Shown here one piece after another: positions 43,054 through 53,714 of a stretch of 64,000 nt of DNA (positions are counted from its first letter, which is position 1; each line of letters begins with the position of its first letter). The translations under genes and the position numbers were made by a program. The stretch comes from Goodfellowiella coeruleoviolacea (lineage in GTDB: Bacteria; Actinomycetota; Actinomycetes; Mycobacteriales; Pseudonocardiaceae): NCBI RefSeq assembly GCF_024171785.1, contig NZ_JAMTCK010000001.1:620134-684133 (forward strand), given 5' to 3'. Under the pieces are notes generated by a model. The model did not search any database. It saw only the letters and a program-made list of their open reading frames with translations, and was not told where the DNA came from.

Positions 43054-43248
43054 TTACTCGCCGCCCTTCTGCACGTAGGCGCGGACGAAGTCCTCGGCGT
43101 TCTCCTCCAGCACGTCGTCGATCTCGTCCAGGATCGCGTCAACGTCCTCGCCGAGCTTCTCCCGACGTTCCTGTCCTGCCGGACCGCCGCCCTCGATCTC
43201 GTCGTCGTTGTCGCCGCCGCCCTGGCGCTGCACCTTTTCCTGGGACAT
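43054..43248 (-). CDS. pup: Prokaryotic ubiquitin-like protein Pup
   Basis: A 64-residue intrinsically disordered tag attached to lysines of target proteins by PafA and bound by the ARC/Mpa coiled coil. MSQEKVQRQGGGDNDDEIEG is followed by the helix-forming core DVDAILDEIDDVLEENAEDF and the end VRAYVQKGGE. It ends Gly-Gly-Glu instead of Gly-Gly-Gln, so no deamidation by Dop is needed before ligation. It lies between dop and prcB1. Confidence 0.97.
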   Translation of the reverse strand: MSQEKVQRQGGGDNDDEIEGGGPAGQERREKLGEDVDAILDEIDDVLEENAEDFVRAYVQKGGE

Positions 43249-43415
43249 CTCGCCTCCCGTCTGGATGGCCTACCAAAACACTACCGACCGGCACCGACAT
43301 CCGTCTGCACTCGCCGACCGCGCCGGCCCCGTCGACCGCGGGACCGCCCGGCGGCCCGGGCCAGAACCCGGGCGACGCGGCGGGGCCGGCCGCCGCCGGG
43401 TCCGGTTCCAGCTGC

Positions 43416-44915
43416 TCAGCCCCTGGTCAGGGCGTCGACGAGTTCCTCGGCGGTGTCCGCGGCCTCCAACAGCGCCCCGACGTGCGCCTTGGTGCCGCGC
43501 AGCGGCTCCAGGGTGGGGATGCGCACCAGCGACTCCCGGCCCAGGTCGAAGATGACCGAGTCCCAGGAGGCCGCCGCCACCGCCGTCGGGTAGCGCTCAA
43601 GGCACCGCCCGCGGAAGTAGGCCCTGGTGTCCTCGGGCGGGGTGGTGATGGCCGCCCTGACCTCCTCCTCGCTGACCAGCCGGCGCATCGAGCCCCTGGC
43701 GACCAGCCGGTTGTACAGGCCCTTGTCCAGCCGCACGTCCGAGTACTGCAGGTCGACCAGGTGCAGCCGGGGCGAGGCCCAGCCCAGCCCGTCGCGCGCC
43801 CGGTAGCCCTCCAGCAGCCGCAGCTTGGCCGGCCAGTCCAGCCGGTCGGCGCACTCCTGCGGGTCGCGGGACAGCGCGTCCAGCACCTCGCCCCAGGTGC
43901 GCAGCACGTCCACGGACTCCCGGTCCCCGCCCTCGTGGTCCAGGTGCCGCGCGGCCCGCTCGTGGTAGGCGAACTGCAGGTCCAGGCCGGTGAACTTGCG
44001 CCCGTTGGCCAGCTCCACCGTCGTCTTCAGGGTCGGGTCGTGGCTGATCGCGTGGACCGCCCGCACCGGGTCGGCCAGCCGCAGGTCGTCGAACCGCTGG
44101 CCGGACTCGATCATGTCCAGCACCAGCGCGGTGCTGCCCAGCTTCAGGTAGGTCGAGGTCTCGGCCAGGTTGGCGTCCCCGATGATGACGTGCAGCCGCC
44201 GGTACTTGTCGGCGTCGGCGTGCGGCTCGTCGCGGGTGTTGATGATGCCCCGCTTGAGCGTGGTCTCCAGACCGACCTCGACCTCGATGTAGTCGGCGCG
44301 CTGGGACAGCTGGAACCCGGGTTCCTCACCGGCGGCGCCCAGGCCCACCCGGCCCGCCCCCACCACCACCTGGCGGGAGACGAAGAACGGGGTCAGCCCG
44401 CCGATCACGGCCGTGAACGGGGTGCTGCGGGCCATCAGGTAGTTCTCGTGGGTGCCGTAGCTGGCGCCCTTGCCGTCCACGTTGTTCTTGTACAGCTGCA
44501 ACCGGGGCTGGCCGGGCACGGTGGCGGCGCGGATGGCGGCCTCCTCCATCACCCGCTCGCCGGCCTTGTCCCAGATCACCGCGTCCCTGGCGTTGGTGAC
44601 CTCGGGCGCCGAGTACTCCGGGTGGGCGTGGTCGACGTAGAGCCGGGCACCGTTGGTGAGGATCACGTTGGCCGCGCCGAGGTCCTCCACGTCCGGGTCG
44701 GTCGGGTGGGCGCCGGGGGTGCCCAGGTCGAACCCGCGGGCGTCACGCAGCGGCGACTCCACCTCGTAGTCCCACCGGGCGCGCCTGGCCCTGGGTATGT
44801 CCGCCGCCGCGGCGTAGGCGAGCACGACCTGCGTCGAGGTGAGCACTGGATTGGCCGTGGCATCACCCGGCACCGCGATGCCGTACTCCACTTCGGTCCC
44901 CATGATCCGCCGCAT
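43416..44915 (-). CDS. dop: Depupylase/deamidase Dop
   Basis: A 499-residue homologue of PafA with the Dop fold. [17 protein letters not shown] is the N-terminus, [15 protein letters not shown] carries the catalytic Asp, [20 protein letters not shown] and [20 protein letters not shown] match the nucleotide site. It removes Pup from substrates; its deamidase activity is not needed for Pup ending in Glu. ATG at 44915 is used although the next Met is four codons later. It is the first gene of the pup-prcB1-prcA-prcB2 block. Confidence 0.95.
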   Translation of the reverse strand: MRRIMGTEVEYGIAVPGDATANPVLTSTQVVLAYAAAADIPRARRARWDYEVESPLRDARGFDLGTPGAHPTDPDVEDLGAANVILTNGARLYVDHAHPEYSAPEVTNARDAVIWDKAGERVMEEAAIRAATVPGQPRLQLYKNNVDGKGASYGTHENYLMARSTPFTAVIGGLTPFFVSRQVVVGAGRVGLGAAGEEPGFQLSQRADYIEVEVGLETTLKRGIINTRDEPHADADKYRRLHVIIGDANLAETSTYLKLGSTALVLDMIESGQRFDDLRLADPVRAVHAISHDPTLKTTVELANGRKFTGLDLQFAYHERAARHLDHEGGDRESVDVLRTWGEVLDALSRDPQECADRLDWPAKLRLLEGYRARDGLGWASPRLHLVDLQYSDVRLDKGLYNRLVARGSMRRLVSEEEVRAAITTPPEDTRAYFRGRCLERYPTAVAAASWDSVIFDLGRESLVRIPTLEPLRGTKAHVGALLEAADTAEELVDALTRG

Positions 44916-44998
44916 GTCTGGCAGCCTACGACCTCCACGGCGACCTTGGCTCAGACCCATGCCACGAGTGTGCCGCATCGCCGCCCCGGTTGCGCCGA

Positions 44999-47536
44999 TC
45001 AGCCGCTGGCCAGGCCGGCGGCGGGGCGAATCCGGCCGGCGGCCCGCGCCGGGCCGAGCGCGGTCAGCACCGCGAGCACCACCACGACCAGGCCACCGCA
45101 CAGCAGTGGCGTCAGCACGCCCGGTGACATCGCGAACAGCCCCGCCGACCCGGTCAGCGCCGCGGCGTAGCCGAAGCCAAGCGCGCCGCCGCCGACCACC
45201 CCCACCAGGGCCAGCAGCACCGCCTCGGCCAGCACCCCGCCGAGCAGCCCGGCCCTGGTCACGCCCAGCGCCCGGCGCAGCGCCAGTTCCTTGCGCCGCT
45301 CCCGCACGGAGATGGCCAGTGCCGTGCCGATCCCGGTGACCGCCACCGCCACGGACAGCCCGAGCAGCACCATCATCACCGCGGTGAGCACGTCCAGCTG
45401 CCGCTCGATCTCGGCGCCGCGCTCGGCGACGGTGTCCACCAGCACGGTGGGCGCGTCGGCCAGGCCCAGGCGCACGCGGGCCGCGTAGTCCGCGCCGTTC
45501 GCCCCGGCCCGCCAGCTGACCAGCACCGAACTGGCCGGAGCCAGGCCGGGGTCGGCGAGCAGCACGTCCGCGTCGCCGAACACGCCGTCGGGCAGCACGC
45601 CGGCCACGGTCACCGTGCGGTCCCCGCCGGGCAGCCCCGGCAGCACCACCCGCGCGCCCACCTGGCCGTCCAGCCGGTTCAGCGCCCACTCGGAGAGCAG
45701 GGCCTCCTGCGCGCCCAGCGGTGCGGCCCCGCTCGCCGGGCCGGGCTCGGCGTCGGTGCCCAGGGCGGCCAGCAGCTCCCGCAGCCCCGCCGGGTCGGTG
45801 CCGGCGACCACCGGCGCCCACGCGGACCTCCCGGTGCCCACCGGGCCACCGGTCACCGCGTGCAGCACCGCGGCGGCGCCCACCTCGGGCTGGTCGACCA
45901 CGGTGCGCACGGCCGCGTCGGACAGCGGCCGCTCCCCGCTGTCGGTGACCACCGCGTCGGCCTGCGGGCGGCTGCCGTCCAGCCGCGCGCTGGCGCCCAG
46001 CGCGTCCATGGTGGTCACCCCGAAGGTGATCAGCGCGCTGGCCAGCACCAGGGGCATGGCCACCGCGGCGGCCCGGTGCGGCATCCGGCGCAGCTCGACC
46101 CCGGCCAGCCGCCACTGGGTGCCGCCGACGCGGCCGGCCACCGCGCCGAACAGCCGGCCGATCGCCGGCACCACCACCGGTCCGAGCGCGCCGAACAGCC
46201 CGCCCACCGCGCTGATCGCCGACAGCAGCAGCAGCCAGACACCGGCCATGGAGCCGCCCGCGGTGATCCCGGTCGCCGCCGTCAGCCCGGCCGCCGCCAC
46301 CAGGACCACCCCGGCCACCCGCCGGCCGCGCGGCAGCGCCTGGCCCGCGGACTGGCTGTCCGCGTCCCGCAACGCGACCAGCGGGGCCACCCGGGTGGCG
46401 GCCAGCGACGGGCGGATCGCGGCGAGCACGCTCAGGCCGCCGGCCACCACCGCGCCCAGCAGCAGGTGGCCCGGGGTGGGCAGCAGCGCCGGCCGCAGCT
46501 GCACCGCGCTCAGCATCGCCGACACCCCGGTGACGTCGAAGACCCTGGCCAGCAGCAGCGCGGCCACCCCGCCCAGCGCCGCCCCCGCCAGCCCGGCCAG
46601 CGCGCCCACCAGCAGCGCCTCCGCCAGGTTGCCGATCACCAGGGGCTTGCGGTTCGCACCGAGGCAGCGCAGCAGCGCGGTCCGCTGCTGGCGTTGCAGG
46701 TAGACGGCGCGGAACGTGGCCGAGGCCACGAACACGGCGGTGGCCAGGGCGAGCACGCTGAACGGCAGCAGCGCCGCGCCCAGCCCGCCGTCGTCGCCCT
46801 GCTCCCGGCGCACGGCCTCGGCGGTGCTCACCCGCAGACCGGAGCCCGCCGCGGTGGCGACCGCCGCGCGGACCGCGTCCTCGGGCGCGCCCTCGGCCAG
46901 CAGCACGTCCAGTGCCCGCGGCTGGGGCTGCCCCAGCCGGGCCGCCAGCGCGGGGGTGGCGACCAGTTCGACCCGCTCGGGTGAGCCGCCGCGCAGGGTG
47001 ATGCCGCTGATCCGGACGTCGACGCGGGCACCGGCGGCGTCGGCCATCGGCAGGACGTCCCCGGGCCGCAGGCCGTGCTGGTAGGCGGTCACCCGGTCCA
47101 CGGCCACCTCCCCGGCACCCGAGGGTGGCCGGCCGTCGGCCATCGCGTACCGCCGCAGCCCGGCCTCGTCGGGCTCGACGTCCACCTGGGCGCGCTCGGT
47201 GCCGGCCCGGCCGGCGGAGAGCAGCACGTCCGCGCGGACCCGGTCCACCGACACCACCCGGGCCACCCCGGCGACGGCGGCCACCCGCTCGCGCGTGGCC
47301 GCGTCGAGTTCCACCGGCTCGCCGCCGGCCTTCCGGTCCGGCGCCACCACCAGCGCGACCGGATCCGGGGTGCGTTCACCGCCCTCCTGACTGGCCTGGG
47401 CCATGGCGGTGTTGAGCACCAGGGAGGCGACCAGGCAGGCCACGCCGACCAGCAGGGCCACTCCGGGCAGGACGGCGCGACCCGGCCGGGCACGCAGCTC
47501 GGCAAAGGCGATACGGACGGCGGTCACCGGCTTCAT
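44999..47536 (-). CDS. FtsX-like ABC transporter permease (MacB/LolC type)
   Basis: An 845-residue membrane protein with two FtsX domains. The first transmembrane helix is [20 protein letters not shown], followed by a large extracytoplasmic domain, then several helices; the second half repeats the pattern ([20 protein letters not shown] near the end). Such permeases work with a separate ATPase to move lipids, peptides or signals across the envelope; no ATPase gene is adjacent in this window. ATG at 47536. It lies 83 nt from dop, which probably reflects position only. Confidence 0.9.
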   Translation of the reverse strand: MKPVTAVRIAFAELRARPGRAVLPGVALLVGVACLVASLVLNTAMAQASQEGGERTPDPVALVVAPDRKAGGEPVELDAATRERVAAVAGVARVVSVDRVRADVLLSAGRAGTERAQVDVEPDEAGLRRYAMADGRPPSGAGEVAVDRVTAYQHGLRPGDVLPMADAAGARVDVRISGITLRGGSPERVELVATPALAARLGQPQPRALDVLLAEGAPEDAVRAAVATAAGSGLRVSTAEAVRREQGDDGGLGAALLPFSVLALATAVFVASATFRAVYLQRQQRTALLRCLGANRKPLVIGNLAEALLVGALAGLAGAALGGVAALLLARVFDVTGVSAMLSAVQLRPALLPTPGHLLLGAVVAGGLSVLAAIRPSLAATRVAPLVALRDADSQSAGQALPRGRRVAGVVLVAAAGLTAATGITAGGSMAGVWLLLLSAISAVGGLFGALGPVVVPAIGRLFGAVAGRVGGTQWRLAGVELRRMPHRAAAVAMPLVLASALITFGVTTMDALGASARLDGSRPQADAVVTDSGERPLSDAAVRTVVDQPEVGAAAVLHAVTGGPVGTGRSAWAPVVAGTDPAGLRELLAALGTDAEPGPASGAAPLGAQEALLSEWALNRLDGQVGARVVLPGLPGGDRTVTVAGVLPDGVFGDADVLLADPGLAPASSVLVSWRAGANGADYAARVRLGLADAPTVLVDTVAERGAEIERQLDVLTAVMMVLLGLSVAVAVTGIGTALAISVRERRKELALRRALGVTRAGLLGGVLAEAVLLALVGVVGGGALGFGYAAALTGSAGLFAMSPGVLTPLLCGGLVVVVLAVLTALGPARAAGRIRPAAGLASG

Positions 47537-47709
47537 CGATGGGTTCTCCAGAGCGTGCGGTGAGGCGAGCGCCTCAGCGGAAACGCCGGTGACAGTAGGA
47601 AACCCGGGCCCGCGCGAGCATCGCTCCGCGGTCGCTGGCCTGATCGCCCCTGGGGCGGAGATCGCCTACGCCTCTGGGCTGACCCACCCGGGGCCGGACC
47701 CGGGGTGGG

Positions 47710-48417
47710 TCAGCCGGTGGTGAGCGCCTCGGCGGCCTTGGGCGCGATCCTGGGCAGCACGGTGCGGGCCCGCGCCTCGGAGATGGTGTCCAGCCGCACC
47801 ACGGTGACCAGGTCGTCGGCCGCCAACACCAGGGTGCACGACCCGGTGTTGTCGGTCGCCCGCTCGCACCAGGCGAACTGGTCGTCCACTCCGGACAGAT
47901 CGGCCAGGTCCAGTTTCCCGGTGACCTGGACGGCCTTGCCCTGCCGGGAGTAGTTCGCGCAGGTCAGCTTCGCGCGCACGGCCTCGACCACGGCCCGGCC
48001 GCCGCCCTCGGCGCCGGTCGCCACGAACTGGACGAGGGTGCTCTGGCCGCTCTGGCTCACCCAGCTGGCCTGCATGCCTCCGGAGAGCTGGCCCACGTTC
48101 TGCGGGGAGATCCCGCAGGCCAGCTCGGGTGGCCGGCTGGCGGCCTTGGGCGGCGCGGACGGCCCCAGGTCCTCGGCGGCCAGCACCTGCTCGGTCAGCA
48201 GCGCCGAGGTGAGCTTGCGGCGCAGCGCGTCGGCGTCCACCGTGGACGGTGCGGTGCTGGTCGTGGGCGGCGCGGTCGAGCTGGCCGTCACCTGCTCCGC
48301 CGACTGGGTGGCCGTGGCGTTGGCGCCATACCCCTGCCGGAGGTCGTTGGGCTTTCCCGAACAGCCCGCCAACGCGAGGACCGTGCCTACCGCTGCCACC
48401 ACGCACACGCGACGCAC
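47710..48417 (-). CDS. Secreted lipoprotein, DUF3558-like
   Basis: A 235-residue lipoprotein. RRVCVVAAVGTVLALAGC is a lipobox signal peptide with Cys18; the mature protein begins with a Thr/Ser-rich linker (STAPPTTSTAPSTV) and carries a C-terminal globular domain with four conserved Cys (ELACGIS, KLTCANYS, AWCERA, SCTLVL). It fits the DUF3558 pattern of actinobacterial extracytoplasmic lipoproteins. No function known. GTG at 48417 is the nearest start before the basic n-region. Confidence 0.85.
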   Translation of the reverse strand: MRRVCVVAAVGTVLALAGCSGKPNDLRQGYGANATATQSAEQVTASSTAPPTTSTAPSTVDADALRRKLTSALLTEQVLAAEDLGPSAPPKAASRPPELACGISPQNVGQLSGGMQASWVSQSGQSTLVQFVATGAEGGGRAVVEAVRAKLTCANYSRQGKAVQVTGKLDLADLSGVDDQFAWCERATDNTGSCTLVLAADDLVTVVRLDTISEARARTVLPRIAPKAAEALTTG

Positions 48418-48485
48418 CGCGCTGTCCCTTCGGATTCGGTGAGTTCTGGTGCCACCCGGTCGATCACCGGGGCACAGCCCGCAAC

Positions 48486-49067
48486 CTAGTGCACGGGCCC
48501 GGCGCCGGTTCGCACGGTCCACCCGGACCGATCTCCGCTCCCGGTGGCGCGGTCACGCCGACCACCCCGCGGCCGCGTCACCCACCCGGCCAGTGCGTGC
48601 ACCCCGAACAGCGCGGCCGGCAGCAGCGCCGCCGCGTACCCCAGCGACGCGCCGCCCGACCGGCGCACCCCGGCCCGGCCGAGTTCCCGCCACGCCCACG
48701 CCGAGAAGGGCAGCACGACCGTGGGCGCGGTGACCACACCCGGCGTGTACCCGCGGTGCGCCGCGCTCAGCGCCAGGTGTCCCACGCCGTGCAGGCCGAA
48801 GCCGACCAGCGCCGCCTGGTAGAAGCGGGACCGGCCGCCGGTGCGGGCGCCGTCGGCCGACGCGGCGGCCATCAGCACGCCCATCAGCGAGATGGCCACC
48901 CGGGCGTGGGCGGGTGAGATCTCCCGCCGCAGCCAGACCGGCCCGAGCGCGCGCCGGCCGCTCCGCCCGGCGTTGGCCCGCGACCAGGCCGCCATGGTGG
49001 CCCACTCCTCGGCGTCATTGGCCAGCCAGGCCAGGAACAGCCCCCAGGTGGCCGTCTTGCGCACCAT
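48486..49067 (-). CDS. HXXEE-like integral membrane protein
   Basis: A 193-residue protein with about five hydrophobic segments. The opening KTATWGLFLAWLANDAEEWATM fits the HXXEE family, in which a His or Asn-Asp is followed by two Glu; the actual tetrad here is NDAEEW. GLHGVGHLALSAAHRG gives further His residues in membrane helices. The function of the family is unknown. GTG/ATG at 49067 is the first Met. It is 143 nt from the aldo/keto reductase gene. Confidence 0.7.
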   Translation of the reverse strand: MVRKTATWGLFLAWLANDAEEWATMAAWSRANAGRSGRRALGPVWLRREISPAHARVAISLMGVLMAAASADGARTGGRSRFYQAALVGFGLHGVGHLALSAAHRGYTPGVVTAPTVVLPFSAWAWRELGRAGVRRSGGASLGYAAALLPAALFGVHALAGWVTRPRGGRRDRATGSGDRSGWTVRTGAGPVH

Positions 49068-49209
49068 CGTTCCTCCTCATCGGCCGGTCGGCGACAGGCA
49101 CCCGGGCACCCGGGGCGATCACCAGGTCCGCGCGCGAACACTACCCGCGGCCCCGCCGCCCTGGCTGTCGCATGTGGACAGCCCAACACCGTCCTCGGCC
49201 ACGACCGCC

Positions 49210-50166
49210 CTAGTCCCAGGGCAGGGCGGCGCGGTCGGCCCAGTAGGCCTCGGCGTCCTGGGCCAGCTCGGCAAGCTCGGCGAGATCGTCCGGGGTCAGG
49301 CTGGTCCGCGTGGCGACCAGGTTGGCGCGCAGCTGCGCGGGGCTGGCCGCGCCGGAGAGCACCGTGTCGGCCCACGGCTGGGCCAGCACGGCGGCCAGGG
49401 CCACGGCATCCGGCCCGACCCCGTGCCGGGCGGCCACCTCGGTGACCGGACGGGGTGGCCGCACCGCCAGCCTGCCGTTGGCCAGCGCCTCCTTGACCAG
49501 CACCCGCACCCCGTCCTGGTGCGCCTCGCGCAGGGCCGGCCCCACCGAGGGCTCCAGCACGTTCCAGGTGGACTGCACCGCGCTGAACAGCCGGCGCCCG
49601 CCCACCTCCACCGCCAGTGCCCGGCGCACCGCGTCGGCCTGCCGGGGCCCGGACGTGGAGAACCCGACCAGCACGCCCTGTTCGGTTAGCTGGCCCAGTT
49701 CCGCCAGCAGCGGCTGATCGGTGAACAGTGGACTGTCCACGGTGAGCGAGTGCACCTGGTACAGCGCGACCCGGTCGCCGAGCAGCCGCCGGGTCCGCGT
49801 CCACTGCTCGACGAACCGGTCCAGGGAGTGCTGCTTGACCTCGTGCACCTCGGCGTCCATCCGCCAGTCGCCCACGTAGGCGTAGCCCCACTTGCTGGAC
49901 ACCGTCACGTCGCGGTGACCCCGGTCGGCCAGCCAGTCGGCGAGGAACTCCTCGGCGCGGCCGTAGGAGCGGGCCGCGTCCACCCAGCGGATGCCGGCGG
50001 CGTACGCCTCGTCGAGCACGTCCCAGCTGGCCGCGCGCATGGCCGCCACGGTCCGGTCGGCCGGGAGCGTGTCCTGGCGGCCGAGGTTGATGTAGGCGGG
50101 CCGGCCGAGCGCGGCCAGGCCCAGGCCGAAGCGGTCGAGCCGGTGTGCTGGTGTCCCCGTGGTCAT
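49210..50166 (-). CDS. Aldo/keto reductase
   Basis: A 318-residue NADPH-dependent TIM-barrel oxidoreductase. The catalytic tetrad is visible: Asp in RWVDAARSYG, Tyr in the same segment, Lys in VSSKWGYAYVG and His in LYQVHSLTV. RLDRFGLGLAALGRPAYINL is an N-terminal strand region typical of the pyridoxal or D-threo-aldose type, and LVKEALANGRL with the final DTVLSGAASPAQLRANL complete the barrel. ATG at 50166 is preferred to an upstream start. Substrate unknown; it sits next to a secreted GH5 cellulase, with no pathway link evident. Confidence 0.92.
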   Translation of the reverse strand: MTTGTPAHRLDRFGLGLAALGRPAYINLGRQDTLPADRTVAAMRAASWDVLDEAYAAGIRWVDAARSYGRAEEFLADWLADRGHRDVTVSSKWGYAYVGDWRMDAEVHEVKQHSLDRFVEQWTRTRRLLGDRVALYQVHSLTVDSPLFTDQPLLAELGQLTEQGVLVGFSTSGPRQADAVRRALAVEVGGRRLFSAVQSTWNVLEPSVGPALREAHQDGVRVLVKEALANGRLAVRPPRPVTEVAARHGVGPDAVALAAVLAQPWADTVLSGAASPAQLRANLVATRTSLTPDDLAELAELAQDAEAYWADRAALPWD

Positions 50167-50274
50167 GGCTGGCAACGGTAATCGGGTGCGCCGCACGGCG
50201 CCGGACGCACCGCACCGGGAGCCGGCGAGCGCCGGGCCACCCGGTGCGGCGTCGGCGTGGGTCCGCCCGGTGGT

Positions 50275-51381
50275 TCAGCCGCCGAAGCCGTCGGCGCTGG
50301 CGGCGCCGCGGATGCGCTCCCTGATCCACACGCCGGCCGGCTTGAGCGAGGACGTGCCGGTGTAGGGGCCGGCACCACAGGTCCCCTCCTTGAACACCGC
50401 GCCGGAGCGCTCGTCGTCGGAGTAGTTCCAGTTGGTCCAGCTGATCTTCTTGCGCGCCATCAGGTCGAGGTAGCGCTGGGACGTGGTGAAGTCGTTGGGA
50501 CCGTCCCCTGTGTACTCCTGGGTGCCGAACTCGGTCACGAACACCGGCAGCTTGTCCGCGGCGCGGGACAGGGTGTTCAGGTACTCGTCGCCGTGCGAGG
50601 CCGCGTAGAAGTGGAAGGTGTACATGATGTTGCTGGCGTTCACCGGGTTGGCGACGACCTCCGCCTCGCTGCCGCCCTCCGACACGCCCAGCGACGACCA
50701 CCCCCGGGTGCCCACCAGCACCACCGCGTTGGCGTCCTGGGCGCGGATCACCGGGATGACCTGTTCGGCGTAGCTCCTGATCCGCGACCAGCTGACGCCG
50801 CTGGGCTCGTTGGCGATCTCGTACAGCACGTTGTCCTTGCCCTTGTGCCGCTGGGCGATCGTGCTGAAGAAGGTCTTGGCGCGGCTGAGGTTGTAGTGCG
50901 GGTCGCCGGGGTCGAGCATGTGCCAGTCGACGATCACGTACAGGCCGCGCGCGGTGGCGTCCTCGACGTACCGGTCGACCAGGTCGGTGAAGTACTCGGG
51001 GTCGGTCTCGTAGCCGTCCTCCTGGACGTAGGTGGACAGCCGCACGATGTCCGCGCCCCAGTCACCGGCCAGGGCGTCCAGCGACGCGTTGTTGACGCAC
51101 TGGCTGTACCACTGCAGTCCGTGCGTGCTCATGCCGCGCAACTGGATGGCCGTGCCCCGCTGGTCGCACAGGTTCCGGCCGCACACCCGCACCGCGCCGT
51201 TGACCGCCACGGGTGAGCCGGCGGGCGGCGCGGCCTGCTGCTGGGACGCGCTGGCCTGGGCCTGGCCCGCTGGGGTCCGCTCCGGCGCGGCCGGCCCGGC
51301 GTGGGCCGCGGTGACCGGCAGCAGCAGTGCCGCCGCGAGCACGGGCAGCGCCCTGGTCGCGGACCGTAGTTGCCATCCCAT
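50275..51381 (-). CDS. Secreted glycoside hydrolase family 5 (endoglucanase)
   Basis: A 368-residue exported cellulase. GWQLRSATRALPVLAAALLL then PVTAAHAGP is a signal peptide; a Gln/Ala/Pro linker precedes the catalytic domain at about residue 56. The acid/base is Glu192 in YEIANEPSG and the nucleophile Glu284 in FVTEFGTQ, the GH5 pair; ADIVRLSTYVQEDGY and VDWHM are conserved active-site segments. ATG at 51381 has AAGGAG 7 nt upstream. There is no carbohydrate-binding module. An imperfect dyad at 51452-51470 lies upstream. Its position beside the ARC gene is unusual and unexplained. Confidence 0.93.
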   Translation of the reverse strand: MGWQLRSATRALPVLAAALLLPVTAAHAGPAAPERTPAGQAQASASQQQAAPPAGSPVAVNGAVRVCGRNLCDQRGTAIQLRGMSTHGLQWYSQCVNNASLDALAGDWGADIVRLSTYVQEDGYETDPEYFTDLVDRYVEDATARGLYVIVDWHMLDPGDPHYNLSRAKTFFSTIAQRHKGKDNVLYEIANEPSGVSWSRIRSYAEQVIPVIRAQDANAVVLVGTRGWSSLGVSEGGSEAEVVANPVNASNIMYTFHFYAASHGDEYLNTLSRAADKLPVFVTEFGTQEYTGDGPNDFTTSQRYLDLMARKKISWTNWNYSDDERSGAVFKEGTCGAGPYTGTSSLKPAGVWIRERIRGAASADGFGG

Positions 51382-51451
51382 CAGTTTCTCCTTGTCAGGC
51401 AGGGGAACCACGCGGTCTGCGGGTCTCCGGAAACTGGCGGCGGCGGTATTC

Positions 51452-51470
51452 GTTAGTAAAGTTTCCTTAC
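51452..51470. promoter_or_regulatory. Imperfect palindrome upstream of the GH5 gene
   Basis: GTTAGTAAA-G-TTTCCTTAC is a 19-bp dyad in which 7 of 9 arm positions are complementary, 71 nt upstream of the cellulase ATG in an AT-richer patch. Similar TTAGnAAA/TTTCCTAAC elements precede secreted polysaccharide-hydrolase genes in actinomycetes, from memory, so a sugar-responsive operator is plausible. Confidence 0.5.
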
Positions 51471-51574
51471 CAAAGGGCAGCACTGGACTTTACTGAGCAC
51501 GCCGTTGCGGGGTCAAGATCCCCTGCGTGGCCGGGTCCGGCCGCCGGATCCGGTGCGCCCCACCCAGAACAGAG

Positions 51575-51612
51575 TTCGGGGCCGTGCCACCCGCTGGTGA
51601 CACGGCCCCGAA
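51575..51612 (-). terminator. Perfect hairpin downstream of the ARC gene
   Basis: TTCGGGGCCGTG and CACGGCCCCGAA are exact complements around a 14-nt loop, 54 nt beyond the ARC stop. It separates the ATPase gene from the cellulase promoter. Confidence 0.68.
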
Positions 51613-51666
51613 TCACGGTGTCGCGCTCGCCATCCCCCAGTACCGGATGGCGGGTAGGTCGTCCCG

Positions 51667-53475
51667 TTACAGGTACTGACCGGTGTTGGTGGCGGTGTCG
51701 ATCGCCCGCCCCGCCTCCTGGTTCTTGCCGGTGACCAGGGTGCGGATGTAGACGATCCGTTCGCCCTTCTTGCCCGAGATCCGTGCCCAGTCATCCGGGT
51801 TGGTGGTGTTGGGCAGGTCCTCGTTCTCGGCGAACTCGTCGACGATGGCGTCCAACAGGTGCTGCACCCGCAGGCCGGGCTGCCGGGTGTCCAACACGGA
51901 CTTGATGGCCGCCTTCTTGGCCCGGTCGACGATGTTCTGGATCATCGCGCCGGAGTTGAAGTCCTTGAAGTACAGGACTTCCTTGTCCCCGTTGGCGTAG
52001 GTCACCTCCAGGAAGCGGTTCTCCTCCGTCTCCGAGTACATCCGCTCGACGGTGTGCTGGATCATCGCGTCGATGCAGGCGGCCGGGTCGCCACCGAACT
52101 CGGCCAGGTCGTCGGCGTGGATGGGCAGGTCGGGTGTCAGGTACTTGGAGAAGATGTCCTTGGCCGCCTCGGCGTCCGGCCGCTCGATCTTGATCTTCAC
52201 GTCGAGCCGGCCCGGGCGCAGGATGGCCGGGTCGATCATGTCCTCCCGGTTGGAGGCGCCGATCACGATGACGTTCTCCAGCCCCTCGACACCGTCGATC
52301 TCGCTGAGCAGCTGCGGCACGATCGTGGTCTCGACGTCGGAGGAGACGCCACTGCCCCGGGTGCGGAAGATCGAGTCCATCTCGTCGAAGAAGACGATGA
52401 CCGGGGTGCCCTCGGACGCCTTCTCCCTGGCGCGCTGGAAGATCAGCCGGATGTGCCGCTCGGTCTCACCGACGAACTTGTTCAGCAGCTCCGGGCCCTT
52501 GATGTTCAGGAAGTACGACTTGGCCTGGCCGTCGTCGTCGCCCCGGGCGGCCGCCACCTGCTTGGCCAGCGAGTTGGCCACCGCCTTGGCGATCAGGGTC
52601 TTTCCGCAGCCGGGCGGCCCGTACAGCAGGACACCCTTGGGCGGGCGGAGCTTGTACTCGTTGAACAGCTCGGCGTGCAGGAACGGCAGCTCGACCGCGT
52701 CCCTGATCTGTTCGATCTGCCGGAACAGGCCGCCGATGTCGACGTAGTCGACGTCGGGCACCTCCTCCAGCACCAGGTCCTCGACCTCGGCCTTGGGCAC
52801 CCGCTCGTAGGCGTACCCGGCCTTGACGTCGACCAGCAGTGAGTCACCCGGCTTCAGCGGAGCGTCGACCAGTGGTTCGGCCAGCCACACCACGCGTTCC
52901 TCGTCGGCGTGCCCGACCACCAGCGCCCGCAGCGGGCCGTCGCTGTCCGGTTCCGCGGCGAGCAGTTCACGCAGCGTGCACACCTCACCGGTGCGCTCGA
53001 AGGCACCGGCCTCCACCACGGTCAGCGCCTCGTTGAGGCGGACCGACTGCCCCAGGCGGAGCGCTTCCCCTTCCACCGCCGGTGAGACGGCCACCCGCAT
53101 GCGCCGGCCGGCGGTGAACACGTCCACCGTGCCGTCCTCGTGTCGGCCGAGGAACACGCCGTAGCCACTGGGTGGCTGTGCGAGTCGGTCGACTTCCTCG
53201 CGCAACGCGAGCAGTTGGCTGCGTGCCTCGCGGAGGGTGTCGATGAGCTTGGTGTTACGCTCGGTCAGCTGACTGACACGCTCAGACGCCTCAGCCAGCC
53301 GCTGCTCCAACAACCGGACGTGTCGTGGTGACTCCGTCAACTTGCGGCGCAGCAAAGCGATCTCGTCTTCCAGGTACCGGATTTGTGCTGACAGCTCGGC
53401 AGAGCCCTGATCAGTGTTCCGCTCACCACCTGCTGAGAACTCAGCAGATTGGCTGCCGGGACGGTCGTGCTGCAT
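51667..53475 (-). CDS. arc: Proteasomal AAA+ ATPase ARC/Mpa
   Basis: A 602-residue ring ATPase that binds pupylated proteins, unfolds them and feeds the 20S core. Residues 25-98 are the Pup-binding coiled coil ([20 protein letters not shown], then [20 protein letters not shown]), followed by two OB domains; Walker A GPPGCGKT is at 286-293, Walker [12 protein letters not shown] and sensor GASNRED follow. The C-terminus ends TGQYL, the docking motif with penultimate Tyr that opens the 20S gate. ATG at 53475. Its partner core subunits lie about 9-13.5 kb away in the same direction. Confidence 0.97.
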   Translation of the reverse strand: MQHDRPGSQSAEFSAGGERNTDQGSAELSAQIRYLEDEIALLRRKLTESPRHVRLLEQRLAEASERVSQLTERNTKLIDTLREARSQLLALREEVDRLAQPPSGYGVFLGRHEDGTVDVFTAGRRMRVAVSPAVEGEALRLGQSVRLNEALTVVEAGAFERTGEVCTLRELLAAEPDSDGPLRALVVGHADEERVVWLAEPLVDAPLKPGDSLLVDVKAGYAYERVPKAEVEDLVLEEVPDVDYVDIGGLFRQIEQIRDAVELPFLHAELFNEYKLRPPKGVLLYGPPGCGKTLIAKAVANSLAKQVAAARGDDDGQAKSYFLNIKGPELLNKFVGETERHIRLIFQRAREKASEGTPVIVFFDEMDSIFRTRGSGVSSDVETTIVPQLLSEIDGVEGLENVIVIGASNREDMIDPAILRPGRLDVKIKIERPDAEAAKDIFSKYLTPDLPIHADDLAEFGGDPAACIDAMIQHTVERMYSETEENRFLEVTYANGDKEVLYFKDFNSGAMIQNIVDRAKKAAIKSVLDTRQPGLRVQHLLDAIVDEFAENEDLPNTTNPDDWARISGKKGERIVYIRTLVTGKNQEAGRAIDTATNTGQYL

Positions 53476-53714
53476 GTCGGCACCCTCCTCCCGTGCTCGT
53501 ACCCACCACGGTACCGGTGATCACCGACAAAAGAGGTCATCTCTTGGCCGGACAGGCCATGCGAGCGGACACAAACCGCCCGCTCGGCGGGATGAACTGC
53601 TCCATTCCAGTGTCAGCCGGAACCACCTACCCGCTACCGTGCGTCCATCTTTAGTCCACCGGCGCGTGTCCGCGCAGTGTCCACGCCATTCATGGCAAAT
53701 GCTAGGAGAACGTG

